Assembly: GCA_039029355.1 (NCBI GenBank)
Contig: JBCCGI010000027.1
Location: forward strand, 1 to 64,000
Length of the DNA: 64,000 nt
DNA from: JBCCGI01 sp039029355
GTDB lineage: Bacteria > Planctomycetota > UBA1135 > GCA-002686595
Direction of reading: 5' to 3'
In this document: positions 49,038-57,007 of the stretch, one piece after another
Numbering within the stretch: position 1 is the first letter of the stretch
Layout of the letters: every line of letters starts with the position of its first letter
Position numbers and translations under genes: made by a program
The notes under the pieces: model-generated
The model's database searches: none
What the model was told of the DNA's origin: nothing
The model's input: the letters and a program-made list of their open reading frames with translations, nothing else

Positions 49038-51092
49038 ATGTTCGCAGCTAAGTTCGCGCCGGCGGTCGGCAGTGCCGCGGCGCTTCTCCTCTTGTGCGGC
49101 GTCTCGGGTGCGCAGGTGCCCTTCGACATCATCGGCAACGGTTGCACCGGAGAGTCGGGCACCCAAGCCCAGATCTTCGGCAACGGCTTCCCGTCGGTCG
49201 GTGGCGCCGGCTACTCGATCGACATCGCCAGCGCGCCGAGCACGCCCGTGCTGCTCGGCTTCGGGGTGACCCCGATCGCGCCGGCGTTCCCGCTCGACGG
49301 CGTCGGGCTGCCCGGCTGCACGCTCGACGTCCTCATCACCGTCTCGGTCGCCGGCGTCACCGACGCCACGGGCGTGGCGAGCTTCCCGCTGGCCGCTCCG
49401 GTGGCCCCGGGCTCGGTGTTCTTCCTGCAGGGCTACGCGGCCGATGCCGGGCCGTCGACGTCCGGCGCCACCACCGCGGCGCTGCAGGTCACGACGCTTC
49501 CGATGTCGACCGCCGCGGGCGGCGAGATCATCGTGACCGAGTTCCTGCGCGACCCCAACGTCATCAACGACAGCGACGGCGAGTGGGTGGAGCTCTACAA
49601 CACCACCGGCTCGGCGATCGACGTCGAGGGCTGGTTCCTCGGCGACGACGACTTCGACCTGCACCAGATCGACGCCGGCGGAGCCGGCGTGCTGGTCCCG
49701 GCCGGCGGCTATGCGCTCTTCGGCGCCAACGCCGACCCGCTGGTCAACGGCGGCATCACGCTGGACTACCAGTGGGCCGACTTCTTCCTGTCCAACAGCA
49801 CCGCCCCCGAGGGCGACGAGATCGTCGTCCGCGACCAGGGCGGCGCGCTGGTCGACCGCATCGCCTACAACAACCCCGGCGGCTGGCCGCTGGTGGGAGG
49901 GCAGTCGGCGAGCCTCGACGCGGGCTCGCTCGACGCCGCGGCGAACGACGACCCCACCAACTGGTGCGCGAACGCCACCGATCTGTACGACACCACCGCC
50001 AGCGCCAACACCGGCACCCCCGGCGGCGCCAACCCGGTCTGCCCGGACACGCCGCTGGGCGAGCAGGGCGCGGTCATCATCACCGAGGTGATGCAGAACC
50101 CCGCGGCGCTCGGCGACAGCGAGGGCGAGTACTTCGAGGTCTACAACACGACCGTGTCCGACATCGACATGATCGGCTGGACCATCTCCGACCTCGGCGG
50201 TGAGTCGCACGTGATCGCGTCGAGCGTCCTCGTGCCCGCGGGCGGCTACGCGACGCTCGCGGTCGCCGGCACGCCCGGCTTCACGCCGGACTACGTGTAC
50301 GGCTCCGACATCGCGCTCTCCAACGGCTCGGACGAGCTGGTGCTGACCGACGCGACCGGCGCGAAGCAGGACGAGGTCCTGTGGGACGGCGGCCCGCTGT
50401 GGCCGGACCCCAACGGTTCGGCGATGAACTTCGACGACGCGGCCTCGAAAGACGAGACCACCAACAACGATCCGGGCAACTGGTGCACGGCGACCGTCAC
50501 CGACGCCGGCTACACCAGCGGCGACGTCGGCAGCCCCGGCGTGGCGAACGAGGTGTGCGGCAGCGGCCCGGTCGAGATCGGCGACATCATCGTGACCGAG
50601 ATCCTCCAGAACCCGTCGTCGCTCCCCGATGACGAGGGCGAGTTCTTCGAGGTCTACAACACCACCGGCGCCGACATCGACATGCTGGGCTGGACCATCG
50701 GCGAGAACCTCGCCGGCACCGGCGAGTCGCACGTGATCGCGACCAGCGTCGTCGTCCCCACGGGCGGCTACGCGACCTTCGCGCGCACGTCGGCTCCGGG
50801 CTTCGTTCCGGACTACGTGTACGGTCCCGGTACCGGGTTCCAGCTCAACAACTCGACCGACGCGGTCTACCTCCGCGACGCCGGCGGCGCGCTGCAGGAC
50901 TTCGTGCAGTACGACAACGGCGCCACCTTCCCCGACCCGAACGGGAGCTCGATGAACTTCGACGACGCGGCCTCGAAGGACGCGACGACGAACAACGACG
51001 GCTCCCAATGGTGCGCCGCGACGACCGCCGACATCGGCTTCACGAGCGGCGACAACGGCAGCCCGGGCGTGGCGAACGAGACCTGCCTGTAG
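49038..51092 (+). CDS. secreted lamin-tail (LTD) domain protein, three repeats
   Basis: A 684-residue exported protein, the paralogue of the preceding gene with an extra repeat. Signal peptide MFAAKFAPAVGSAAALLLLCGVSGAQ; an in-frame ATG at 49005 lies upstream of the ribosome site and is unlikely. The N-terminal beta domain (30-155; GNGCTGESGTQAQIFGNGFP, GVGLPGCTLDVL) is followed by LTD copies at about 161-335, 344-505 and 515-682, each opening (I/V)xxTE(F/V/I)LxxP and ending in SPGVANE(V/T)C or ANPVC. Spans such as DLHQIDAGGAGVLVPAGGYA are identical or nearly so between the two genes. A surface-layer, adhesion or cohesion role is a guess. A hairpin terminator follows. Confidence 0.88.
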   Translation: MFAAKFAPAVGSAAALLLLCGVSGAQVPFDIIGNGCTGESGTQAQIFGNGFPSVGGAGYSIDIASAPSTPVLLGFGVTPIAPAFPLDGVGLPGCTLDVLITVSVAGVTDATGVASFPLAAPVAPGSVFFLQGYAADAGPSTSGATTAALQVTTLPMSTAAGGEIIVTEFLRDPNVINDSDGEWVELYNTTGSAIDVEGWFLGDDDFDLHQIDAGGAGVLVPAGGYALFGANADPLVNGGITLDYQWADFFLSNSTAPEGDEIVVRDQGGALVDRIAYNNPGGWPLVGGQSASLDAGSLDAAANDDPTNWCANATDLYDTTASANTGTPGGANPVCPDTPLGEQGAVIITEVMQNPAALGDSEGEYFEVYNTTVSDIDMIGWTISDLGGESHVIASSVLVPAGGYATLAVAGTPGFTPDYVYGSDIALSNGSDELVLTDATGAKQDEVLWDGGPLWPDPNGSAMNFDDAASKDETTNNDPGNWCTATVTDAGYTSGDVGSPGVANEVCGSGPVEIGDIIVTEILQNPSSLPDDEGEFFEVYNTTGADIDMLGWTIGENLAGTGESHVIATSVVVPTGGYATFARTSAPGFVPDYVYGPGTGFQLNNSTDAVYLRDAGGALQDFVQYDNGATFPDPNGSSMNFDDAASKDATTNNDGSQWCAATTADIGFTSGDNGSPGVANETCL

Positions 51093-51148
51093 CGCGTCGC
51101 CGGGCCGCTTCGACGGCCCGCGTTGCGCGCGCGTGACCCGCATGACCC

Positions 51149-51178
51149 GGGGCGTCCTTCCCGCGGGAAGGGCGCCCC
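51149..51178 (+). terminator. rho-independent-like terminator after the second lamin-tail gene
   Basis: A 14-base-pair stem with one T-G wobble (51149-51162 with 51165-51178) and a tight GC loop, followed by TCTCCTTGG. It lies 56 bases after the stop. Confidence 0.75.
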
Positions 51179-51183
51179 TCTCC

Positions 51184-51212
51184 TTGGTGCCCCGGGCCCG
51201 CCGGTCTACACT
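51184..51212 (+). promoter_or_regulatory. sigma-70-like promoter of the 51219-53644 operon
   Basis: TTGGTG at 51184-51189 and TACACT at 51207-51212 with a 17-base spacer. The -10 ends six bases before the ATG at 51219 and there is no Shine-Dalgarno sequence, so the mRNA should be leaderless. It begins directly after the terminator of the lamin-tail gene. Confidence 0.55.
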
Positions 51213-51218
51213 TCGGCG

Positions 51219-52340
51219 ATGAAGGCCGGTCTCGCGCCCCTGCTCCTCCTCGGCGCCGCCCTCGGCGGCTGCCAGGTCCCCGAGGCCAACGTCTACAACC
51301 TGCGCGAGGTCCGCGACCCCGACGGCACGGCGAAGCGCGTCGGCGCGCCGATGCGCGAGCTTGAGTTCCTCCTGCGCAACGCGCTGGGGGAGAGCTTCTC
51401 GGGCGACCTGGACCTCGCTACGAAAGAGCCCGGTGCCATCGACGATCCGGATACGATCGCGCTCGACAACCTGTGCGCGCTCGCCGACGCCGACGCGGAC
51501 GACCCGGCGGTGCTCAGCCTGCAGCTCGAGATGATGAGCTGGCTAGCCGTCGACGACGGCTACGTGCTCGCGCGCGAGCGGGCCGTGATCGAGCTCGGCC
51601 GCCTCGGCGGACGCGTGGGGCTGACCGAGCCCCTGCAGCTCGCCGTCGACGCGGTGCCGGCGACGGCGGACGACCTGGTCGGCCCGATCACCGACCTGGT
51701 GCGCCACACCCGGCCCTTGCTCGAGGGCGGCGATGCCCCGGGCGAGCCGCTGGCGCAGACCTGTGAGGAGATCGAGGCCCTGCTCCTCGACCGCGACGGC
51801 GCCCGCCGAGTCCTGGCGGCCACCGGCGCGCTGCTCGGCCGCGCCGGCTTCGACGAGCCCGCGCTCGCGCCGATGCGCACGCTGCACATCTCCGCCGGCC
51901 GCCGCGCCGCGGCGCTGGCCCTGGGCGAGGCGCTGCTGGACGAGAGCGAGCTCGTGCGCGCCGCCGCGATCGAGGCCGGGGCACGGCTTTCCGACAACGG
52001 CCTCGCCGGCATGCGCCTCCGCGCGCTGTCCGACCAGAGCGAAATCGTGCTCTCCAGCGTCCTGCGGGGCATCGGCGAGCGCGGCATCCCGCGGCCCGAA
52101 GAGGCCCTGACGCCCGCGGAGGAGTGGGAGTACCGCGCCGCCTGGCTCACCCGGATCGTGGCGCACACACGAGACCCGCGCAGCCAGGTCGCCCACGCCG
52201 CGTGCCGCACGCTGGGAAAGGTTTCCGGGTCCGACCTCCGCACGCTGCGCTGGGAGGACTGGACCGCCTGGTGGGATGCCGAGGTCCGCGCAAGGACGGG
52301 GGCTGCTGCGTCCGATACAGAGGCGTCGAGGCGCCCGTGA
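51219..52340 (+). CDS. helical lipoprotein, possible HEAT-like repeats
   Basis: A 373-residue exported protein. Signal peptide MKAGLAPLLLLGAALGGC ends in an LGGC lipobox at Cys18. Residues 40-370 are almost entirely helical with repeating Leu/Ala-rich helix pairs (RRAAALALGEALLDESELVRAA is a typical unit, shown to 22 positions only as ALALGEALLDESELVRAA), suggestive of HEAT/ARM-like repeats, and end with TLRWEDWTAWWDAEV, which recalls the C-terminus of planctomycete HEAT-repeat proteins. No enzymatic motif. It is translationally coupled to the flippase-like gene through a GTGA overlap, which suggests the two act together at the membrane. Function unknown. Confidence 0.78.
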   Translation: MKAGLAPLLLLGAALGGCQVPEANVYNLREVRDPDGTAKRVGAPMRELEFLLRNALGESFSGDLDLATKEPGAIDDPDTIALDNLCALADADADDPAVLSLQLEMMSWLAVDDGYVLARERAVIELGRLGGRVGLTEPLQLAVDAVPATADDLVGPITDLVRHTRPLLEGGDAPGEPLAQTCEEIEALLLDRDGARRVLAATGALLGRAGFDEPALAPMRTLHISAGRRAAALALGEALLDESELVRAAAIEAGARLSDNGLAGMRLRALSDQSEIVLSSVLRGIGERGIPRPEEALTPAEEWEYRAAWLTRIVAHTRDPRSQVAHAACRTLGKVSGSDLRTLRWEDWTAWWDAEVRARTGAAASDTEASRRP

Positions 52341-53644
52341 GCTCCGCCCCCCCCGAAACCCAAGAGCCGGCCCCCCCCGCGGCCGGCGTCGCGCCTCCGC
52401 CGCCCTCCGCGGGCGGGGAGGACGCCAAGCGCAAGGGCCTCCTTGGAGGCGTGCTGCGCGTGCTCTTCGGCGTGGTCGTGCTCGCGCTGGTCGCCCAGAC
52501 GCTGCCGTGGTCGGACCAGCTGCTGTTCCGCTTCGGCGAGGGCGACGACGCGGAGGAGCTCTCGATCGAGGGCGAGATCGAAGGCGACTGGACCGGCGAG
52601 GCCGTGTTCTTCCGCCCCGACCCGGAGCAGGAGCTGGAGGACGGCTGGCCGGAGATCGTGCGCGAGTCGGCCGAGCTCGGCACGACGATCCGGGTGACCC
52701 GCGACGACGACGAGGCCCTGGGCGGCGCCTTCGACTGGCGCCCGAGCATGCCGCGCGCCTTCCGCAAGCTCGACCCGTCGGGGCTCGGCAAGGCGCTGAT
52801 TTGCTTCACCCTCGCGATGGCCTGCGCCGTGACCCGCTGGTGGCGCCTGATGGCGCTGCTCGGCTGCGCGACCAGCTGGCTCAGCGCCTGGCGGCTCACC
52901 TTCCTCGGGATGTTCTTCAACCTGGTCGTTCCGGGCCTGACCGGCGGCGACGTGGTGAAGGGCGTGATCGTCGCCCACGAGAACCCGGGCAAGCGCGGCG
53001 AGGCCTTCCTCTCGGTCGCGGTCGACCGGCTGATCGGCGTCTTCGCCCTGGCCGCGCTGGCGATGGTCGTGATCCTGGTCTCGGGCGACTCCTTCGCCGA
53101 GCTGCGGCTGCCGGTCGTCGCCTTCCTCTCGGCGGGGCTGATCGGCGGCACCTGCTACATCAGCGGGCCGCTGCGGCGGCTCGTGCGCTTCGATGCGCTC
53201 CTGGCGCGGCTGCCGCTGGGCGACAAGCTGCGCGAGCTGGACAACGCGATCCTGTCCTACCGCGACCAGCCGCGCGAGATGGCGTTCGCCTTCCTGATCT
53301 CGCTGGGCAACCACGCGCTGGTCACCCTGGGCTTCGTCGCGCTCGGCACCGCCTTCGGGGTCACCGGCGTGCGCGTGGTCGACTATTTCGTCATGGTGCC
53401 GATCGGCACGATCGTCAGCGCTCTGCCGCTGGCGCCCGGCGGCTGGGGGCTGGGCGAGGCGGTCTTCAAGCTGCTGTTCGAGATGATCGGCGCCGACGGT
53501 GGCCTGGGCGTGGCGATCAGCGTGACCTTCCGCCTCTGCATGCTGGCCTACGGCCTGGTCGGCGGCGTGTTCCTGCTGCTGCCGGGACAGCGGCGCGAGC
53601 TGCGCGAGAGCGAGGCCGGCGCCGCCGCCGAGCCGGCTCAGTAG
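52337..53644 (+). CDS. LPG-synthase-TM-family flippase-like membrane protein with hydrophilic insert
   Basis: A 435-residue inner-membrane protein starting at GTG. A Pro-rich cytoplasmic tail precedes the first helix (GVLRVLFGVVVLALVAQTL). A hydrophilic, acidic stretch of about 95 residues (58-150; LSIEGEIEGDWTGEAVFF) is inserted before the remaining helices, which carry the landmarks of the lysylphosphatidylglycerol-synthase TM (MprF/AglD) family: TRWWRLMALLG, FFNLVVPGLTGGDVVKGVIV, VDRLIGVFALA, MVPIGTIVSALPLAPGGWGLGE and ALGTAFG. These proteins flip or move lipids and lipid-linked sugars. The gene overlaps the lipoprotein gene by four bases and the convergent sulfatase-like gene by seven. 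Confidence 0.87.
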   Translation: MSSAPPETQEPAPPAAGVAPPPPSAGGEDAKRKGLLGGVLRVLFGVVVLALVAQTLPWSDQLLFRFGEGDDAEELSIEGEIEGDWTGEAVFFRPDPEQELEDGWPEIVRESAELGTTIRVTRDDDEALGGAFDWRPSMPRAFRKLDPSGLGKALICFTLAMACAVTRWWRLMALLGCATSWLSAWRLTFLGMFFNLVVPGLTGGDVVKGVIVAHENPGKRGEAFLSVAVDRLIGVFALAALAMVVILVSGDSFAELRLPVVAFLSAGLIGGTCYISGPLRRLVRFDALLARLPLGDKLRELDNAILSYRDQPREMAFAFLISLGNHALVTLGFVALGTAFGVTGVRVVDYFVMVPIGTIVSALPLAPGGWGLGEAVFKLLFEMIGADGGLGVAISVTFRLCMLAYGLVGGVFLLLPGQRRELRESEAGAAAEPAQ

Positions 53645-55428
53645 CCGAGCGAGCGCAGCGTCGCTTCCATCTCGGGGTCGAGCTCGACCGACTCCGCCGC
53701 GGGCGGCGCCAGGGCCGCCATCCGCGCGCGCAGCGCGGCGCGCAGGTAGCCCGCCGCCACCGGCCGCTCGGCCGCGAGGTCGCGCGTCTCGCCCGGGTCG
53801 GCGGCGAGGTCGAAGAGCCGCCAGGCGGGCTCCTCGTCGGGCGTGTGGAGCAGCTTGTCGTCGCCGCGCACCACGCTGCGCACGCGGTGCCCGTCGTGGT
53901 CGAGGAAGGCGAGCTGCGTCCGCTCGCGCTCCGCTCCCGGGCCGAAGAGGTCGCGGCCCGCGACGCCCCGCGGCAGCGCGAGGCCCAGCTCGCCCAGGAC
54001 GGTCGGAAGCACGTCGACGTGCTCCGCGACCCCGCGCTCGGTGCCGCCCGCGCGCGCGCCCGGGAGCTTGACGATCAGCGGCACGCGGAGCTGCTCCTCG
54101 TACAGCGTCTTGCCGTGCTCGAAGCGCCCGTGCTCGCCGAACTCCTCGCCGTGGTCGGCGGTGACGACGAGCAGCATGCGGTCGTAGAGCCCCAGCTCGC
54201 GCAGCCCCGCGACCAGCGCGCCGAACTGGGCGTCGGTGTAGGCCACCTCGGCCGCGTACAGCGCGCGCAGGTCGTCGGTCAAAGACGCGGTGACCTCGAC
54301 CTCGCCGCGGTTCAGCGCGCGCAGGTTCTCGAACGACCCCACCTCGGGCGCCGCGACGCCAGCGGCGAAGCGCTCGCGCTCGTCGTCCGGCGGCGCGTAC
54401 GGCCCGTGGGGGTCGCACGGGTGCACGTAGAGAAAGACCGGCGTCGCGGCGGGGCCCGCGCGCAGGAACGCGAGCGCGCGCTCGTGCACCAGCGACGCCG
54501 GCTGGTGCACGCGCGGGTCGGACAGGTCCTCGCGCAGGTAGTCGAACGAGGCGAAGCCCTGCTGGAAGCCGAAGCGCTGCGAGACGTTGGCGTTGGTCAC
54601 AACCGCGCCGGTGCGGTAGCCCGCGCGGCCGAGCAGCTCGGCCAGGGTCTCCGCCGCCGGCGGCAGCGCCTGGAGGCCGTCGGTCGCGCCGTGCTCGGGC
54701 GGATAGCGGCCGGTGAAGAGCGAGCCGACCGCCGGCCGCGTCCACGAGCTGCTCGCGCGCGCGGCGCGGAACACCACCGCGTCGCGCGCGAAGGCGTCGA
54801 GGTGGGGGGTGAGGCCGCCCTCGCCGCCGTAGCAGCCGAGGTGGTCGGCGCGCAGGGTGTCGATGTCGTAGAGCAGCACCGGCACGGGCCGCGCGTCGCG
54901 GGGCTCGTCCGCCGCCTCGCCCGCCGGCCCTTCGATGCGTGGGTTGACCAGCGTGAGCGGCTCGGCGCCGGACGCTACGCGCAGCGACAGGCGCAGGTAG
55001 CGCGCGCCGGGAAGCAGGAGGCGCACGCCGTCGCTCGACGGGCTCAGCGCCTCGCGCCGCGGCGCCTCGCCGTCCGCCGCGAGCTCGACCTCCAGCGCCG
55101 CCGCGCCGCGCGGAAGCAGCGCGTCGGCGCGCAGCTCGGCGCCCGCCGGCGGTGCCAGGTGGAAGTCGAGCCATAGCCCGGGGGGCAGCGCGAGCGCCCG
55201 GGCCGACCCGACGCGGTGCACGGCCGGGCGGACGGCGTCCGATTCGAGCTCGCCCAGCGCGAGCGCGGGCGCCTCGCCCGCGCGCACCTCCGCCGCGACG
55301 AGCGCGTCGGCGAGGTCGCTCGCGACGCGCCGCGGACCGCCGGGGGCCGCGCCGTCGCCGCCGCACGCCGCCAGCGCAAGCAGCCACCCAAGCGCCATCC
55401 GGCGAAGCAGATCCCGACGCGGCTCCAT
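53638..55428 (-). CDS. sulfatase-like lipoprotein with Thr at the nucleophile position
   Basis: A 596-residue exported protein. MEPRRDLLRRMALGWLLALAAC ends with an LAAC lipobox at Cys22; an ATG four codons upstream (55440) is possible. Residues 40-185 are a beta-sandwich-like N-domain not usual in sulfatases. The alkaline-phosphatase-superfamily domain shows VLLYDIDTLRADHLGCYG (metal Asp), SWTRPAVGSLFTGRYPPEHG (nucleophile loop) and VTADHGEEFGEHG (metal Asp-His). Thr230 replaces the Cys/Ser that is converted to formylglycine and Val replaces the Arg, so classical sulfatase chemistry is doubtful. HPCDPHGPYAPP is a common substrate-loop signature. The last seven bases overlap the flippase-like gene on the other strand. 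Confidence 0.86.
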   Translation of the reverse strand: MEPRRDLLRRMALGWLLALAACGGDGAAPGGPRRVASDLADALVAAEVRAGEAPALALGELESDAVRPAVHRVGSARALALPPGLWLDFHLAPPAGAELRADALLPRGAAALEVELAADGEAPRREALSPSSDGVRLLLPGARYLRLSLRVASGAEPLTLVNPRIEGPAGEAADEPRDARPVPVLLYDIDTLRADHLGCYGGEGGLTPHLDAFARDAVVFRAARASSSWTRPAVGSLFTGRYPPEHGATDGLQALPPAAETLAELLGRAGYRTGAVVTNANVSQRFGFQQGFASFDYLREDLSDPRVHQPASLVHERALAFLRAGPAATPVFLYVHPCDPHGPYAPPDDERERFAAGVAAPEVGSFENLRALNRGEVEVTASLTDDLRALYAAEVAYTDAQFGALVAGLRELGLYDRMLLVVTADHGEEFGEHGRFEHGKTLYEEQLRVPLIVKLPGARAGGTERGVAEHVDVLPTVLGELGLALPRGVAGRDLFGPGAERERTQLAFLDHDGHRVRSVVRGDDKLLHTPDEEPAWRLFDLAADPGETRDLAAERPVAAGYLRAALRARMAALAPPAAESVELDPEMEATLRSLGY

Positions 55429-55465
55429 GCAGCGCGTCATCGTAGGTCGCCCCCGCGGGCGATGA

Positions 55466-55471
55466 TAGGAT
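55466..55471 (+). promoter_or_regulatory. putative -10 element, five bases before ATG
   Basis: TAGGAT, five bases before the ATG at 55477. An in-frame ATG at 55462 lies inside this region and would be lost from the mRNA if transcription starts here. Confidence 0.4.
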
Positions 55472-55476
55472 CCGAC

Positions 55477-56958
55477 ATGCCGACCCGCTTGAGGACCGCG
55501 CTTGAAGCGCTGGCCGCGCTGGCCGCGACCGCGTTCGCGCTGCTCTTCTTCGTCCTCGCCGCGCTGCGGGCGCGCTATCCCTACGAGCTCGAGTGGATGG
55601 AGGGCGCCTGCGTCGACCACGTCGCGCGCATCCTCAGCACCGGGCGGCTGTACGAGCCGCCGTCGATCGAGTTTGTGCCGTACCTCTACGCGCCGCTCTA
55701 CTTCTACGTGTCGGCGGGGCTGTCGGCCGTGCTCGGGCCGGGCTTCCTCGCGCCGCGGCTGGTTTCGATCGCCGCCGTCGCGGGCGTCTTCGCGCTGATG
55801 GAGCGCTGGGTTCGCCGCGAGACCCACGCGCGCTACGCGGGGCTCGTCGCGGCGGGGGTCTTCGCCGCGACCTTCCGGGCCTCGGGCGCGTGGTTCGACC
55901 TGGTGCGCGTAGACTCGCTGTTCCTACTGCTGGTGCTGGGCGGGGCCTACGCGCTGCGCTTCGGCGCCGGGATGCGTTCCGCCGTGGCGGCGGGAGCGCT
56001 GCTCGGGCTCGCGGTGCTGACCAAGCAGACCGGCGTGCTGCTCGCGGCCGCGCTTGCGCTCGGAGCGCTGCCGCGCTGGCGGCGCTCGGCGGCCTTCGCG
56101 GCCGTGGCGGCGGCGGTCGCGGGGCTGGGCGGGCTGGCCTTTGAGCTGGGCCACGACGGCTGGTTCTCGTACTACGTCTTCTCGCTGCCGGCCGGGCACT
56201 CCCTGGCGGAGGAGGGCCGCCTGGACTTCTGGACGCACGACCTCGGGGGGCACGTCCCCGTCGCGGCGGCGCTGGCGCTGGCGCTCCTGGCGGGGCTCGC
56301 GGGGCGGCGCTCGTTCGCGCCGCTCGCCTTCTACGGCGCGCTCTTCGCCGGCGCGCTGGGGGCGTCGTGGTCTTCACGGCTGCATCCGGGGGGCTACGAC
56401 AACGTGCTCATCCCGGCCTTCGCGGTGCTCGCGCTGGGCGCGGGCCTCGCGGCGGGGCACGTCGCGCGTGCGGCGCGTGCGGAGGGGGGCGGGAGCGGGC
56501 TCGCGCGTACCGCCGCGCTGCTCGTCCCGGTCGCCGTGCTGGCCCAGCTCGCGCTCCTGCGCTACGACCCCTCCGCCCAGGTGCCGCGCGCCGCCGACCG
56601 CGAGGCCGGCGACCGGCTGGTCGAGCGCCTGCGCTCGATCGAAGGCGAGGTGTTCATCCCGTCCCACGGCTACCTCGCGGCCGCGGCCGGCAAGTCGCCG
56701 CACGTCCACCTGATGGCGCTGCTCGACGTAGTGCGCGCCGAGGACAAGGCGCCCGGCGAGGCGCTGAAGGAGGAGATCCGCGCCGCGCTGCGCGCGCGAC
56801 GCTTCGGCGCGCTGCTCCTCGACTCGCCGTACTTCGTGCGCAACTACGGCGCGGGGCAGTACTACCGCAAGGTCGAGGACGTGCTCGGCGACGAGGACGG
56901 CTTCTGGCCCGTCACCGGCCGCGCGACGCGCCCGGTGCACCTCTACCTGCCGCGCTAG
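55477..56958 (+). CDS. GT-C family membrane glycosyltransferase (PMT/ArnT-like)
   Basis: A 493-residue polytopic inner-membrane protein with about ten helices and a soluble C-terminal domain. The motif YPYELEWMEGACVDHVARIL directly after the first helix corresponds to the first periplasmic loop of GT39/GT83-type enzymes, which use lipid-linked sugars (the Asp/Glu there is catalytic in ArnT). SRLHPGGYDNVLIPAFAVLALG is the late conserved helix of this group. It would transfer a sugar from a polyprenyl-phosphate carrier in the periplasm; acceptor unknown. It is divergent from the sulfatase-like gene, 48 bases away, and convergent with mscK-like gene. Confidence 0.82.
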   Translation: MPTRLRTALEALAALAATAFALLFFVLAALRARYPYELEWMEGACVDHVARILSTGRLYEPPSIEFVPYLYAPLYFYVSAGLSAVLGPGFLAPRLVSIAAVAGVFALMERWVRRETHARYAGLVAAGVFAATFRASGAWFDLVRVDSLFLLLVLGGAYALRFGAGMRSAVAAGALLGLAVLTKQTGVLLAAALALGALPRWRRSAAFAAVAAAVAGLGGLAFELGHDGWFSYYVFSLPAGHSLAEEGRLDFWTHDLGGHVPVAAALALALLAGLAGRRSFAPLAFYGALFAGALGASWSSRLHPGGYDNVLIPAFAVLALGAGLAAGHVARAARAEGGGSGLARTAALLVPVAVLAQLALLRYDPSAQVPRAADREAGDRLVERLRSIEGEVFIPSHGYLAAAAGKSPHVHLMALLDVVRAEDKAPGEALKEEIRAALRARRFGALLLDSPYFVRNYGAGQYYRKVEDVLGDEDGFWPVTGRATRPVHLYLPR

Positions 56959-56971
56959 GCGCGGTCCGAGC

Positions 56972-57000
56972 CTTCGCGGTTCGTGAGGCGGATCGCGAAG
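56972..57000. terminator. weak inverted repeat between convergent genes
   Basis: CTTCGCG (56972-56978) pairs with CGCGAAG (56994-57000) across a 15-base loop, in the 49-base gap between two convergent genes. No T-run on either strand. It could be a weak bidirectional terminator. Confidence 0.3.
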
Positions 57001-57007
57001 ACCCGGC

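Noticed and set aside
51560..55387. A 1275-residue antisense open frame
   Set aside because: It opposes the lipoprotein, flippase-like and sulfatase-like genes, is composed almost only of Arg, Ala, Gly and Pro, and has no recognisable domain: a shadow produced by high third-position G/C.
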